DNA of 64,000 nucleotides, from contig NZ_CP027218.1 in NCBI RefSeq assembly GCF_004124275.1, positions 3,599,501 through 3,663,500 of the forward strand, in the 5' to 3' direction. Every line of letters starts with the position of its first letter. The stretch's first letter is position 1. Position numbers and translations under genes: made by a program. This DNA comes from Pseudomonas sp. DTU12.3 (lineage in GTDB: Bacteria; Pseudomonadota; Gammaproteobacteria; Pseudomonadales; Pseudomonadaceae). Below, piece after piece: positions 27,273-35,588 of this stretch. The notes beneath the pieces were generated by a model, which had not been told where the DNA came from, ran no database searches, and saw nothing but the letters and a program-made list of their open reading frames with translations.

Positions 27273-29927
27273 TCAGAATTTGTAGGCGACCCGGGTGTAC
27301 AGCGTCCGCCCGAACGGATCGCCATATTTCGGGTCGTAACCGCTCTGGAACGTGTAGGTCTGGTTGCTGAATGGCGGCTCACGGTCGAACAGGTTTTTCG
27401 CGCCGAGGGTCACGCTGAGGGTCTTGCGCCAGGTGTAGGTGCCGGCCAGGTCCCAGACGTTGTAGGAACCGACGTAGTCGTGCGCCTCGCGATCCGAGTC
27501 GTGATAACCGCTGGTGTAGCGGTTGGTCAGACTTGCGCCGAACGGGCCGTAGTTCCAGCTACCCGTCAGGCTGTGACGCCAGCGCGCCACTGCGCCCGCC
27601 GAAGCGAAGTCGCCGCCACGGAAGTCGCCGAGCTTGTCGATATAGTCGCCCTTGAGCTGTTGCTGGTAGTCATAACGCGTGACGTAAGTGCCTTGCAGAC
27701 CGATGCCGAAATTGCCGTACGGCGTGCTCGGCAAGCGATAGTCGAAGCTGACATCGACCCCGTTGGTCTTGATCTTGCCGAGGTTGGCCAGACCGGTGAC
27801 GACATGATCAATGGAACCGTCAGGCTTGCGGATCAGGCGATCCGGGTACAGCTCCGGGTTCTCGAAAACCGCTGACTCGGGGAACTCGGCGATCTGGTTG
27901 GCAATGTCGATCCACCAGAAATCCAGACTGGTGGTCAGACGGTCGAACGGCTGATAGACAAACCCCACGGTGACGTTGCGCGCCGTTTCCGGGCTCAGCT
28001 CGGTGTTGCCACCGGTGTTGCGATTGAACTGTTGGGCGCAATCGCGGTTGGCGATGCCGCCGTTGCTCGGATTGCCGCCAGCGCACAGACGCGGGTCGTT
28101 GTAGTTGGCATTGGTGAAACTGGTGAACGTCGGGTTGTACAGTTCATACAGCGACGGCGCGCGGAAACCTTCGCTGTAAGCGCCACGCACCACCAGTTCC
28201 TTGAACGGCTGAAAGCGGAACGAGTATTTCGGGTTGGTGGTGCTGCCAAAATCGCTGTATTTGTCGTGACGCACCGCCGCAGTCAGTTCGAGGCTATCGA
28301 GTACCGGCACGTTGACCTCGGCGTATTCGGCCGAGACGCTGCGGTCCCCGGCAACGCTACCGTTGGGGTCGACGCCAAGGCTTTGCACATCGCCGGCAAA
28401 CTGCGCGAAGTCCTGGTGGAAGTCTTCCTTGCGGTATTCGCCGCCCAACGCCAATGCCGAAGGCCCGGCACCGAACCAGTCACCGATCTCGCGACTGATA
28501 CGCCCGTCGATGGCCTTCACCCGCCCTACCGCCGTGGCGTAATCGCCGTCCACCGCGTTGGCTGCCAACAGCGCCGAACCTGCCGCTGTCTGCGGGCCAA
28601 ACGGATTGATCACACCGTTGGCAATGCCGGCGCTGACCGCATGGTCGTTGACGTAGCCGGCTTCAATACTATTGATCACTTTGTTCTGGTTGTACGAGGC
28701 ACCGAGGTTGTAGTCCCAGCCGACGAGCGTGCCGTCGAAGCTCAGCAATAAGCGCTGACCGGTGTTGTCGTCCTCATGCTGCCGTGCGCCGACAGCGCTT
28801 TCACGCCAGTTCACATCCACTGGCTGCGTCGGATCGAGCGCAAAGCCGTTTGGCCCGGGAGTAATGCCGTTGCCTGGGTAGAACGCGGAGCCCGGATTGA
28901 CCTGATTGCCCATCAACGTGCCGGGGCCGATCTGTGTGCGGTTCTCGTTGCGCGCCCAGAAATACTCGAGACTGACGTTGTGCTCATCCGAAAGCTTGCC
29001 GGTGGCTTTGGCGAAGGCCGAGGTCTTTTCGGTTTCCGGCACCAGATCGAGATAATTCCACAGGCTCTGACGGCAGATGCCGTTGCGCGAGAGCAGGCCC
29101 GGGGCGTTGCAGCCAGACCCCGCCAGTGGATTCGTCGCGTTGCGCCCCTGACTCCAGTTCGCCGGCGAGGCTGTACCCGAGGTGTAATCAAGACCACGAC
29201 CGGGCTGATAGTTGTAGGTGTAGCCACGATCATCCGCCGCCAGGCGTTGTTGTTTGTCGTAGCTGACCACGCCGAAAACGTTGAAACGGTCATTCTGCAA
29301 ATCACCGAAGCCCCAGTTGCCGCTGAAATTGCGGCTTTCACCACCGCCGGAATGCGTTGGCGTGTCGTAGTTGCTGCTGATCTGCCCTTCGGTGAGGCTG
29401 GTCTTGGTGATGAAGTTGATCACGCCGCCGATGGCATCGGTACCGTACAGCGCCGAAGCACCATCGCGTAATACTTCAACCCGGTCGATGGCAGCGAACG
29501 GAATAGTGTTGAGGTCTACCCCGGAGCCATTGATCGCGTTGGTGGCGTTGTTGCTCAGGCGACGCCCATTGAGCAGCACCAGCGTCTTGTTCGGGCCAAT
29601 CCCGCGCAAGTCAGCATAAGACGCCCCGCCGCTGCTCGATCCCACCGAACGGCCCGAGCCGACTGAGGACTGGTTGGCGGAAATGCGACTGACCAGCTCT
29701 TCAGTGGTGGAAACGCCCTGCTCACGAAGTTCTTCGACACGCAGGATGGTCACCGGCACTGCGGTTTCGGCATCGACGCGGCGGATTGCCGTGCCGGTGA
29801 CTTCCACCCGTTGCAGTTGGGTAACGGGTTCATTTGCCGTGCTATCAGCGGCGATGGCCGGCGACGTGTTGATAGCCAGCAGCAAGGCCAGGCTCAAAGG
29901 CGATTTAACGGGTGAAAACTGAATCAT
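27273..29927 (-). CDS. TonB-dependent outer-membrane receptor without signalling domain
   Basis: An 884-residue receptor. The signal peptide is MIQFSPVKSPLSLALLLAIN with cleavage near SPAIA. A TonB-box region lies near QLQRVEVTGTAIRR. The plug domain includes DLRGIGPNKTLVLLNGRRLS and VEVLRDGASALYGTDAIGGV. A beta-barrel ends with FGRTLYTRVAYKF (C-terminal Phe). It belongs to the large-loop class used for non-siderophore substrates as well as siderophores. It lies upstream of the Yej-type importer, and its leader matches that of the receptor at 34214. Ligand unknown. Confidence 0.93.
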   Translation of the reverse strand: MIQFSPVKSPLSLALLLAINTSPAIAADSTANEPVTQLQRVEVTGTAIRRVDAETAVPVTILRVEELREQGVSTTEELVSRISANQSSVGSGRSVGSSSGGASYADLRGIGPNKTLVLLNGRRLSNNATNAINGSGVDLNTIPFAAIDRVEVLRDGASALYGTDAIGGVINFITKTSLTEGQISSNYDTPTHSGGGESRNFSGNWGFGDLQNDRFNVFGVVSYDKQQRLAADDRGYTYNYQPGRGLDYTSGTASPANWSQGRNATNPLAGSGCNAPGLLSRNGICRQSLWNYLDLVPETEKTSAFAKATGKLSDEHNVSLEYFWARNENRTQIGPGTLMGNQVNPGSAFYPGNGITPGPNGFALDPTQPVDVNWRESAVGARQHEDDNTGQRLLLSFDGTLVGWDYNLGASYNQNKVINSIEAGYVNDHAVSAGIANGVINPFGPQTAAGSALLAANAVDGDYATAVGRVKAIDGRISREIGDWFGAGPSALALGGEYRKEDFHQDFAQFAGDVQSLGVDPNGSVAGDRSVSAEYAEVNVPVLDSLELTAAVRHDKYSDFGSTTNPKYSFRFQPFKELVVRGAYSEGFRAPSLYELYNPTFTSFTNANYNDPRLCAGGNPSNGGIANRDCAQQFNRNTGGNTELSPETARNVTVGFVYQPFDRLTTSLDFWWIDIANQIAEFPESAVFENPELYPDRLIRKPDGSIDHVVTGLANLGKIKTNGVDVSFDYRLPSTPYGNFGIGLQGTYVTRYDYQQQLKGDYIDKLGDFRGGDFASAGAVARWRHSLTGSWNYGPFGASLTNRYTSGYHDSDREAHDYVGSYNVWDLAGTYTWRKTLSVTLGAKNLFDREPPFSNQTYTFQSGYDPKYGDPFGRTLYTRVAYKF

Positions 29928-29934
29928 GAACAGC

Positions 29935-29964
29935 CATCCCTGCGTTTTGGTTTATGCAGGGATG
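29935..29964 (-). promoter_or_regulatory. 5' leader hairpin that can cover the ribosome site of the TonB receptor
   Basis: On the minus strand CATCCCTGC (29964-29956) pairs perfectly with GCAGGGATG (29943-29935) across a 12-base loop. The 3' arm contains AGGGA, the only good Shine-Dalgarno match, nine bases before ATG 29927. Pairing would hide the ribosome site. The same arrangement precedes the receptor at 34214. Confidence 0.6.
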
Positions 29965-29982
29965 TGCGACGACGCAGAGGGA

Positions 29983-30004
29983 TTTATAGAGCGCGGGTTA
30001 GACC
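29983..30004 (-). promoter_or_regulatory. promoter-like block GGTCTAA-N9-CTATAAA shared by two receptors
   Basis: Reading leftwards on the minus strand, GGTCTAA at 30004 is followed by nine bases and CTATAAA. The TATAAA begins at 29988, exactly 61 bases before the ATG. The receptor at 34214 has GGCCTAA-N9-CTATAAA at the same distance. TATAAA could be a -10 hexamer. The conserved GGYCTAA is not at a sigma70 -35 position, so an alternative sigma factor or a regulator site is possible. Confidence 0.5.
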
Positions 30005-30044
30005 GTTGGGTGATGAGGTTATGCAAAAAAAACATGCTCACACA

Positions 30045-30548
30045 TCAGGTCGATGCCATCTCCTTCAACAGCCGGGTATCCAGGCCAAATCGCTCCTGAG
30101 AGACCATCTTGAATTGCCCCTCTGCCAGTTCGCAGCTCACCAGCAGATTCCATGAATGACGGGTTGCCACCGAGGGGATCAGCACAAATGGATGCTCGGC
30201 CAATAATGCGTCGACAAACAGCTGTTGATTGGGTGACGGTCGTGAGGGGTTCAACCAGTAAGGATTTGGCACTTCTTCTGGCTGTACGATTCTGACCCTT
30301 GCATCACTGATGACCTCAAAGCACGTGAGTACATGCGGCTCGCTGTCCAGCGCATCAAAACTGCGATTGGCAGCCACCTCGAGAATGGCCGAAGACGGAT
30401 CGACCGACGCGTAAACGACTCGCCGACCGGGCGCATTCCATCGTCCACCCTTCAGCTTTGAACCGATCCCGCTGTCCCACGTACCTCCGTAGGCCTCCCG
30501 GTCCAGCCGCCAGGCGTACCATTGCTCGTCCCAAGGCAAAGGATTCAT
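30045..30548 (-). CDS. RES-domain toxin of a type II toxin-antitoxin pair
   Basis: A 167-residue protein in which the RES family's active-site trio is visible: R36 in KGGRWNAPG, E57 in SSAILEVAA and S126 in LIPSVATR, with a further conserved Arg at R14. RES toxins (ParT, MbcT, Res) attack NAD+ or ADP-ribosylate targets. ATG 30548 (MNPLPWDEQWYAWRL) overlaps the antitoxin stop by four bases (ATGA), the usual coupling. The longer open frame upstream is antitoxin shadow. The C-terminus is complete. Confidence 0.93.
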   Translation of the reverse strand: MNPLPWDEQWYAWRLDREAYGGTWDSGIGSKLKGGRWNAPGRRVVYASVDPSSAILEVAANRSFDALDSEPHVLTCFEVISDARVRIVQPEEVPNPYWLNPSRPSPNQQLFVDALLAEHPFVLIPSVATRHSWNLLVSCELAEGQFKMVSQERFGLDTRLLKEMAST

Positions 30549-31021
30549 GGGTAGCCGCCATACAGAATCTGATTCAGGTATTGCTCGACCATCTGAAAAC
30601 CCAGTGGATGAAGGGTCAATTCCAATGGCACGTGACCGTTCAGATAAGGGCTCGGCTTCTGCATCCACTCCTCGGCCCGGGACAGTCCCGCAAATGCACG
30701 AATGGCCAGCTCAAGTATCAGCGCATACTGATAGGCGATGACGCTCTGCCGGGGATCAAGCCGAACCGAATCACCTTGTTGCAAAAGTCGGCGCACGGTC
30801 CTGACAGACTTGCCGGTGATCCGTTTGACCATGTCACCTTGCAGGTACATTTGCGAGGTTGAAAGCATGTTGACGACGTCACTCAGCTCAAAACCATCGT
30901 TCGTCAGCTGAACGATCAGCATCGCATCGTCACCCATGTTCTGACCATGCACGAGCAGCTCGACAGGTTTGCCCTCGACCTTCTTCAGCCCCGTAAGCCT
31001 GGGCGTTTGAGTTACGGGCAT
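30545..31021 (-). CDS. Xre/MbcA/ParS-type antitoxin of the RES pair (DUF2384)
   Basis: A 158-residue protein. The N-terminal part has an Xre-like helical region (LSDVVNMLSTSQMYLQGDM, then GKSVRTVRRLLQQGDSVRL). The C-terminal part carries the MbcA/ParS toxin-binding domain (YALILELAIRAFAGLSRAEE). I choose ATG 31021 (MPVTQTPRLTGLKKVEG) with GAGG eight bases upstream. An in-frame ATG at 31117 with AAAGGA is an alternative that would add 32 residues. The antitoxin gene precedes the toxin gene, as expected. The product normally neutralises the toxin and represses the operon. Confidence 0.9.
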   Translation of the reverse strand: MPVTQTPRLTGLKKVEGKPVELLVHGQNMGDDAMLIVQLTNDGFELSDVVNMLSTSQMYLQGDMVKRITGKSVRTVRRLLQQGDSVRLDPRQSVIAYQYALILELAIRAFAGLSRAEEWMQKPSPYLNGHVPLELTLHPLGFQMVEQYLNQILYGGYP

Positions 31022-31292
31022 CACGGCATCCTCAATGGGGCATCTGGCGCGATCGTCGCGCCAAAGATGGCGAGGGGAATAAGCAGGCGTTTCATGCTCG
31101 ATGTGTTGGGTACGCATAATCCATCCTTTGTCTGGGCTCCGAGCGCTCAAGCCGCTCAGCGACTTCAATGTCACGACCGATGCTATAGATCCCGCGTCCG
31201 ACGACCAACCTGAAAAAGTCGTCGGAAAAATTCCCTGCTTGCCGCAAAACTCGCCGTTTTTCGTAGGACGCCATCGAGAAAAAATCGCGCAA

Positions 31293-34214
31293 TCAGCCAC
31301 CGAAGTGATAACTCACATCCAGCCACCACTGCCGCCCGTACGGGTCATAGTTGCCGGTCGGGTAGTACGGCCAGCCTGCCGAATCATCGTGTTTAACCTG
31401 ATTGAGCAGGTTGTTCACGGTCAGCCCGACACTCGCCCGATCATTGAGTTTGTAACGTGCGCTGGCGTTGAACACCGTCCAGGGCGACAAACGCCCGTCC
31501 CCTGCGCCATTGGTGACCGAACCGTAACGAATGCCCATCAGCGTCGCCGTGGCTTTTTGATAATCCCAGGTCAGGCTGGCGTTGACCTTGCTGCGCCAGT
31601 CGTAGTTGGTGCGCGAGGTACGCCAATCCTGGGTCGGTGCTTCGTCCGACTCCTTGTAGTAATGCGACAGCACCAGGGTGTAACCCAGCGCCGAACTGAA
31701 GGCGCCGTATTGCCCGGCGCCCCAGCGGATGTTGCTCTTGAAGTCCAGGCCACTGACACGTTCGCTGGCGGCGTTGATGGCGTTCACTCGCACGCGCTGC
31801 AACTGGTTAGGATCGATGGCCGCGTTGCCGGCGTTGCGATCGATGCGTGCCAGGGTCGATTGGCAATTGGCCGAGTTGATGTCCTGGGTGCCATTGCGAC
31901 ATTCGTTTTCTTCTTGCAGCAAACGGTTTTCGTCGACGGTGGTCAGCAAGTCGTCGATCTCGACACGCCAGAAATCAGTAGAAAAATCGAAGTTGCGCGA
32001 TGGCGACCAGACAAACCCGTACGTCCAGGATTTACCCCGTTCAGACTCCAGATTCGCGGTGCCGCTCTGGGTGTAATCGACCCGCCCGCGATCACAGGCG
32101 CCCTCCACGCCCTGGCTGCAACCGTAGTAGTCGATCTGCGCCGGGTAGTAACCGTTGCTGTCGGATTGATAGATGTAGTTGAGGTCCGGCGCGCGGAAAC
32201 TGGTGCCGTAACTGCCGCGCAGCAACAGGCTGGTCACCGGACGCCACTCCAGACCGAGGTTGTAGGTTTTCTGTTGCTCGGTGCGACCGCTGAACTTGTA
32301 CTGATCCCAACGCCCCGCCGCCGTGGCCAGCACGGTGTCGGTGACCGGAATGCTGAACTCGCCGCCCGCCGCATAACGCTTGCGCGAGCCACCGGAGCTT
32401 TGCGCCGGGCTGACGCCGTAGAAACTGCCGTCGTTGAGGCCGTCATCCGGGTCGACGCGGTATTCCTGCTTGCCCGCCTCGAGCACACCGGCAAAACCCA
32501 CCGGGCCGGCTGGCAGATCAAACAGATCACCATTGACCGAGGCGTTGTAGCTGGTCGACACCGACTTGCTACTCTGGGTCAGGTTGCCGCGAAACTGCTG
32601 CCATTCCTGCGGCGTCAGTGGCCGGTCAAGACGCGATGCATCCGGGGCGAACACCGGATAACCGCCGCTCACGCCCAACTGCGGGCCGAGGTAAAAATCC
32701 TGGATCGATGATAGCGGCGTGTAACGGGTGGTTCTGACGCTGCGATATTCCGAGCGATTGGCCGCCAGGTCGTAACTCCAGCCGGTGTCGGCGATCTTGT
32801 CGGAGAGGCCGAGGGTGCCGGTCCACGACGTGTCGCGCCACTTGCTGTTATTGCTGGTGCGCCCGCCAATTTCTTCTTCGCCGAATCGACGATACCAGCG
32901 CTCCAGGTTGCCGCTGTTCTGGTTGATGAAGTCCGGCGAGGTGAAGGTCGGGCCACGGGTGTTGTTCTGGATGTGGTCGAGGCCGTACATCAAGTCGGCG
33001 AAGACCTGGCCGCTGTCGCTGAAATGCCAGGTGCCGCGCGTGTAGCCGTCGTAGTTTTCCTTCTGGGTCTGCACGGTCCAGTAATCGTTGTACATCTGAT
33101 CGGTGCGGCAACGCCCGCCACTGTTGAACAGCTTGTTGTCGAAGGTGCCCTGATAGGCGCCGCAACCCGGGCCGAGATAGCGACTGTTGCTCAGATCGCG
33201 GCGGTAGCCGACATCCGCCAACGGGCCGCTTTGCATGAAGCCACGGTCATCGGCCCAGATCGGGTCACGATTGGTCAGTTCGAGTCCGAACAAGCCGTCG
33301 AAATCCCCCCAACTGCCGCCGCCGCTGATCTGCAAGCGCTGGTTATCGCCGCCACCGCGCTCGCTGGTGCCGCCCTTGAGGTTGACGTCGACACCGTTGA
33401 TCTTGTCTTTGAGGATGATGTTGACCACCCCGGCGATGGCATCCGAACCGTAGATCGCCGAGGCGCCGCTGCTGAGAATTTCGATGCGTTCGATCACCGC
33501 CGAAGGAATGTTCGCCAGGTTGGTAAAATTGACCTTGCCGTCGTACGGCGTGGGGTAATCCGCCACACGCCGGCCGTTGATCAGCACCAGCGTATGGTTG
33601 GGGCCGAGGCCGCGCAGGTTCAGCGCGCTGGCGGCCGGTTGCCAGGTGTTGCCGTAGTCTTCGCCTTGGGTCATGCCGGTGTTTTGCGTCTGGGTGGCCA
33701 AGGCGTCGTAGACGTTCTTGTAGCCGCGCGCTTCCATTTCTTCATGGGTGATGACGTTGACCGGCGTCGCGCCATCGCTCTGTGCTCGGGCGATGCGCGA
33801 GCCGGTGACGGTGACTTTTTCCATGCGGTAATCGGCATTGGTGACGGGCACCACCACAGTGACTTTGGCTGGCACTGGTGCGGCAGCGTCAGCTTCACGA
33901 ATGCTCAAACCCTGATTGCTTTGCTCGACTTGCAGGCCGCTGCCGAGCAAGGCCTTTTCCACCGCTTGCCGGCCGCCCAAAGCACCTCGCACGGCCGCGC
34001 TGCGCTTGCCTTGCACGAGGTCCTGACTGAAGGAAATCGGCACGCCGGTCTGCCGCGAGATATCCAGTAGAACTTCGTCGAGCGGGCCGCTGGCAATGTC
34101 GAACGTGAATACCGCCGCAGCGGCTTCCTGCGCCAGCGCCGGCAACGGCGCAATACCCATGGCCAGTGCAGCGGCGAGGGTCAGTCGAGGTAATTGTTGT
34201 TTGAATGAGAACAT
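31293..34214 (-). CDS. FecA-type TonB-dependent receptor with N-terminal signalling (STN) domain
   Basis: A 973-residue receptor from ATG 34214 (MFSFKQQLPRLTLAAALAMG signal peptide). An STN domain follows at about residues 45-115 (FDIASGPLDEVLLDISRQTG, then GALGGRQAVEKALLGSGLQV). This domain touches a FecR-type anti-sigma factor when ligand binds. A TonB-box region, plug (LNLRGLGPNHTLVLINGRRV) and barrel ending in WWLDVSYHFGG complete it. The fecR and fecI genes lie upstream in the same direction, beyond the REP array, forming a surface-signalling set. The 69 codons open before ATG 34214 run into the leader and REP repeats and are not coding. Ligand unknown. Confidence 0.93.
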   Translation of the reverse strand: MFSFKQQLPRLTLAAALAMGIAPLPALAQEAAAAVFTFDIASGPLDEVLLDISRQTGVPISFSQDLVQGKRSAAVRGALGGRQAVEKALLGSGLQVEQSNQGLSIREADAAAPVPAKVTVVVPVTNADYRMEKVTVTGSRIARAQSDGATPVNVITHEEMEARGYKNVYDALATQTQNTGMTQGEDYGNTWQPAASALNLRGLGPNHTLVLINGRRVADYPTPYDGKVNFTNLANIPSAVIERIEILSSGASAIYGSDAIAGVVNIILKDKINGVDVNLKGGTSERGGGDNQRLQISGGGSWGDFDGLFGLELTNRDPIWADDRGFMQSGPLADVGYRRDLSNSRYLGPGCGAYQGTFDNKLFNSGGRCRTDQMYNDYWTVQTQKENYDGYTRGTWHFSDSGQVFADLMYGLDHIQNNTRGPTFTSPDFINQNSGNLERWYRRFGEEEIGGRTSNNSKWRDTSWTGTLGLSDKIADTGWSYDLAANRSEYRSVRTTRYTPLSSIQDFYLGPQLGVSGGYPVFAPDASRLDRPLTPQEWQQFRGNLTQSSKSVSTSYNASVNGDLFDLPAGPVGFAGVLEAGKQEYRVDPDDGLNDGSFYGVSPAQSSGGSRKRYAAGGEFSIPVTDTVLATAAGRWDQYKFSGRTEQQKTYNLGLEWRPVTSLLLRGSYGTSFRAPDLNYIYQSDSNGYYPAQIDYYGCSQGVEGACDRGRVDYTQSGTANLESERGKSWTYGFVWSPSRNFDFSTDFWRVEIDDLLTTVDENRLLQEENECRNGTQDINSANCQSTLARIDRNAGNAAIDPNQLQRVRVNAINAASERVSGLDFKSNIRWGAGQYGAFSSALGYTLVLSHYYKESDEAPTQDWRTSRTNYDWRSKVNASLTWDYQKATATLMGIRYGSVTNGAGDGRLSPWTVFNASARYKLNDRASVGLTVNNLLNQVKHDDSAGWPYYPTGNYDPYGRQWWLDVSYHFGG

Positions 34215-34222
34215 CGAGGGGC

Positions 34223-34249
34223 TTCCCTGTTGAAGGCATCTGCAGGGAA
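34223..34249 (-). promoter_or_regulatory. 5' leader hairpin that can cover the ribosome site of the FecA-type receptor
   Basis: On the minus strand TTCCCTG (34249-34243) pairs with CAGGGAA (34229-34223) over a 13-base loop. The 3' arm holds the Shine-Dalgarno AGGGA nine bases before ATG 34214, the same spacing as for the receptor at 29927. Confidence 0.55.
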
Positions 34250-34269
34250 TGAGCAGCGGGCCGGCGCTT

Positions 34270-34291
34270 TTTATAGGCCGGCATTTAGGCC
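34270..34291 (-). promoter_or_regulatory. promoter-like block GGCCTAA-N9-CTATAAA
   Basis: Minus-strand GGCCTAA starts at 34291 and CTATAAA follows after nine bases. TATAAA begins at 34275, 61 bases from ATG 34214. The sequence and spacing match the block at 29983-30004. It is a candidate target of the FecI-type sigma factor encoded at 35585, which is an inference. Confidence 0.5.
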
Positions 34292-34358
34292 AAGAAGTCA
34301 TATCCCTATAACCGAATAGAACGCACCGCGCTGCCGCAGATCTCGATCCTTGCTTCCC

Positions 34359-34635
34359 GTAGGAGCTGCCGCAGGCTGCGATCTTTTGATCTGCAAAAAC
34401 AACATCAAAAGACCGCAGCAACCTGTAGGAGCTGCCGCAGGCTGCGATCTTTTGATCTTAAAAAAACAACATCAAAAGACCGCTGCAACCTGTAGGAGCT
34501 GCCGCAGGCTGCGATCTTTTGATCCTCAAAAACAACATCAAAAGACCGCTGCAACCTGTAGGAGCTGCCGCAGGCTGCGATCTTTTGATCTTAAAAAAAC
34601 AACATCAAAAGATCGCAGCCTGCGGCAGCTCCTAC
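34359..34635. repeat. tandem REP array, four units of 66-67 bp
   Basis: GTAGGAGCTGCCGCAGGCTG-type heads begin at 34359, 34425, 34492 and 34558 (spacings 66, 67, 66), each running on to CGATCTTTTGATC. The first three units have only a decayed return arm (CATCAAAAGACCGC then AGCAACCT or TGCAACCT). Only the fourth has the full reverse arm through CAGCCTGCGGCAGCTCCTAC. The array separates fecR from the FecA-type receptor gene, and its last bases contain the fecR stop codon (TAG of GTAGGAG on the minus strand). Confidence 0.93.
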
Positions 34636-35588
34636 AGGGGGTTGGGGCGGGGGGCGATGGAGACCCAATAGGGGTTGTGCCAGGTCACGCGGATCGGTAG
34701 CGAACGTTCGAGCAATTGCAGCGTGCGGTCACTGTCATCCAGCGGATAGAGACCGCTCAGGCGCAGATCGGCGACCTCCGGACTGACATGCAAAATGCCC
34801 CGCCGATAGCGACGCAGGCTGTCGATGACTTCACTGAGCGGACGGTCGCGTACCTCCAGCCGTCCTTGCGTCCAGGCGCCTTCGTGGCCTCTGTTGCGCT
34901 CCATGGACAGCACGCCAGCGGCGTTGAAAGTCAGACTCTCACCCGCCCCGACCACCTGCCGCGCGCCACCCGCCGTGAGCACTTCGACCTGCGAATGGAG
35001 CATCACCAAACGCGTGGAATCGTCGCCCTGCTGCACCAGAAACTTCGTCCCCAACGCGCGCATGCGACCATGTTCGGTCTCGACCACAAACGGTCGCGAC
35101 GGATCCTTGGCGACGTCGACCAGCAACTCACCACTGCGCAGTGCCAGCAACCGCTGAGTGCTGTCGAACAACGGCACCACCCGGCTGCGCGCATTGAGGG
35201 TCAACGCGCTGCCATCCTGCAGGGTGAAATCGCGGCGCTCTCCGGTGCCGGTCGACAGTTCACCCGCTTCGGGCAGCCAGCCATAACGCCGCCCGAGCAA
35301 CCCGGCCAACACGGCAACAGCGAGCACGCTCAAACTGCCGCTGATAAAACGCCGACGACTCGACGGCGCATTCAGACTGTGCAGCAGACTGTTGCGTGGC
35401 AATCCACTCAGGCTCGGATTGCGCAGCAGATGCAAACCGCCGCCCATTTGCTCGATGATCTGCTGATGCCGTGGATCGGCCGCGCGCCAGGCATCGAACG
35501 CCGCCCGCTCGCCGAGGCTGACGTCGCCCGACTGCAACAACGCCATCCATTGCGCCGCCTCATCGACCAGCGTTTCGTCGGGCCTCAT
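34632..35588 (-). CDS. fecR: FecR-type anti-sigma factor
   Basis: A 318-residue regulator. The N-terminal sigma-binding DUF4880 domain (about 1-75) includes AAQWMALLQSGDVSLGERAA and FDAWRAADPRHQQIIEQM. One transmembrane helix follows (ISGSLSVLAVAVLAGLLG, about 85-105). The periplasmic FecR domain carries GERRDFTLQDGSALTLNARS and a C-terminal STN-like segment (LRLSGLYPLDDSDRTLQLL). It relays the receptor's ligand state to the sigma factor. ATG 35588 overlaps the fecI stop (ATGA). The stop codon is inside the terminal REP unit. Pathway symbol only: the inducer is not known. Confidence 0.93.
   Translation of the reverse strand: MRPDETLVDEAAQWMALLQSGDVSLGERAAFDAWRAADPRHQQIIEQMGGGLHLLRNPSLSGLPRNSLLHSLNAPSSRRRFISGSLSVLAVAVLAGLLGRRYGWLPEAGELSTGTGERRDFTLQDGSALTLNARSRVVPLFDSTQRLLALRSGELLVDVAKDPSRPFVVETEHGRMRALGTKFLVQQGDDSTRLVMLHSQVEVLTAGGARQVVGAGESLTFNAAGVLSMERNRGHEGAWTQGRLEVRDRPLSEVIDSLRRYRRGILHVSPEVADLRLSGLYPLDDSDRTLQLLERSLPIRVTWHNPYWVSIAPRPNPL

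Noticed and set aside
29983..34291. PvdS-type iron-starvation box in the TonB receptor leaders
   Set aside because: TAAAT occurs in one leader but CGT is not at the required 16-17-base distance and the second leader lacks both.
34359..34635. possible CRISPR array
   Set aside because: Regular 66-67-base periodicity suggested it, but the whole unit is repeated including the sequence between heads, there are no unique spacers and no cas genes, and the unit is the REP palindrome found singly elsewhere.
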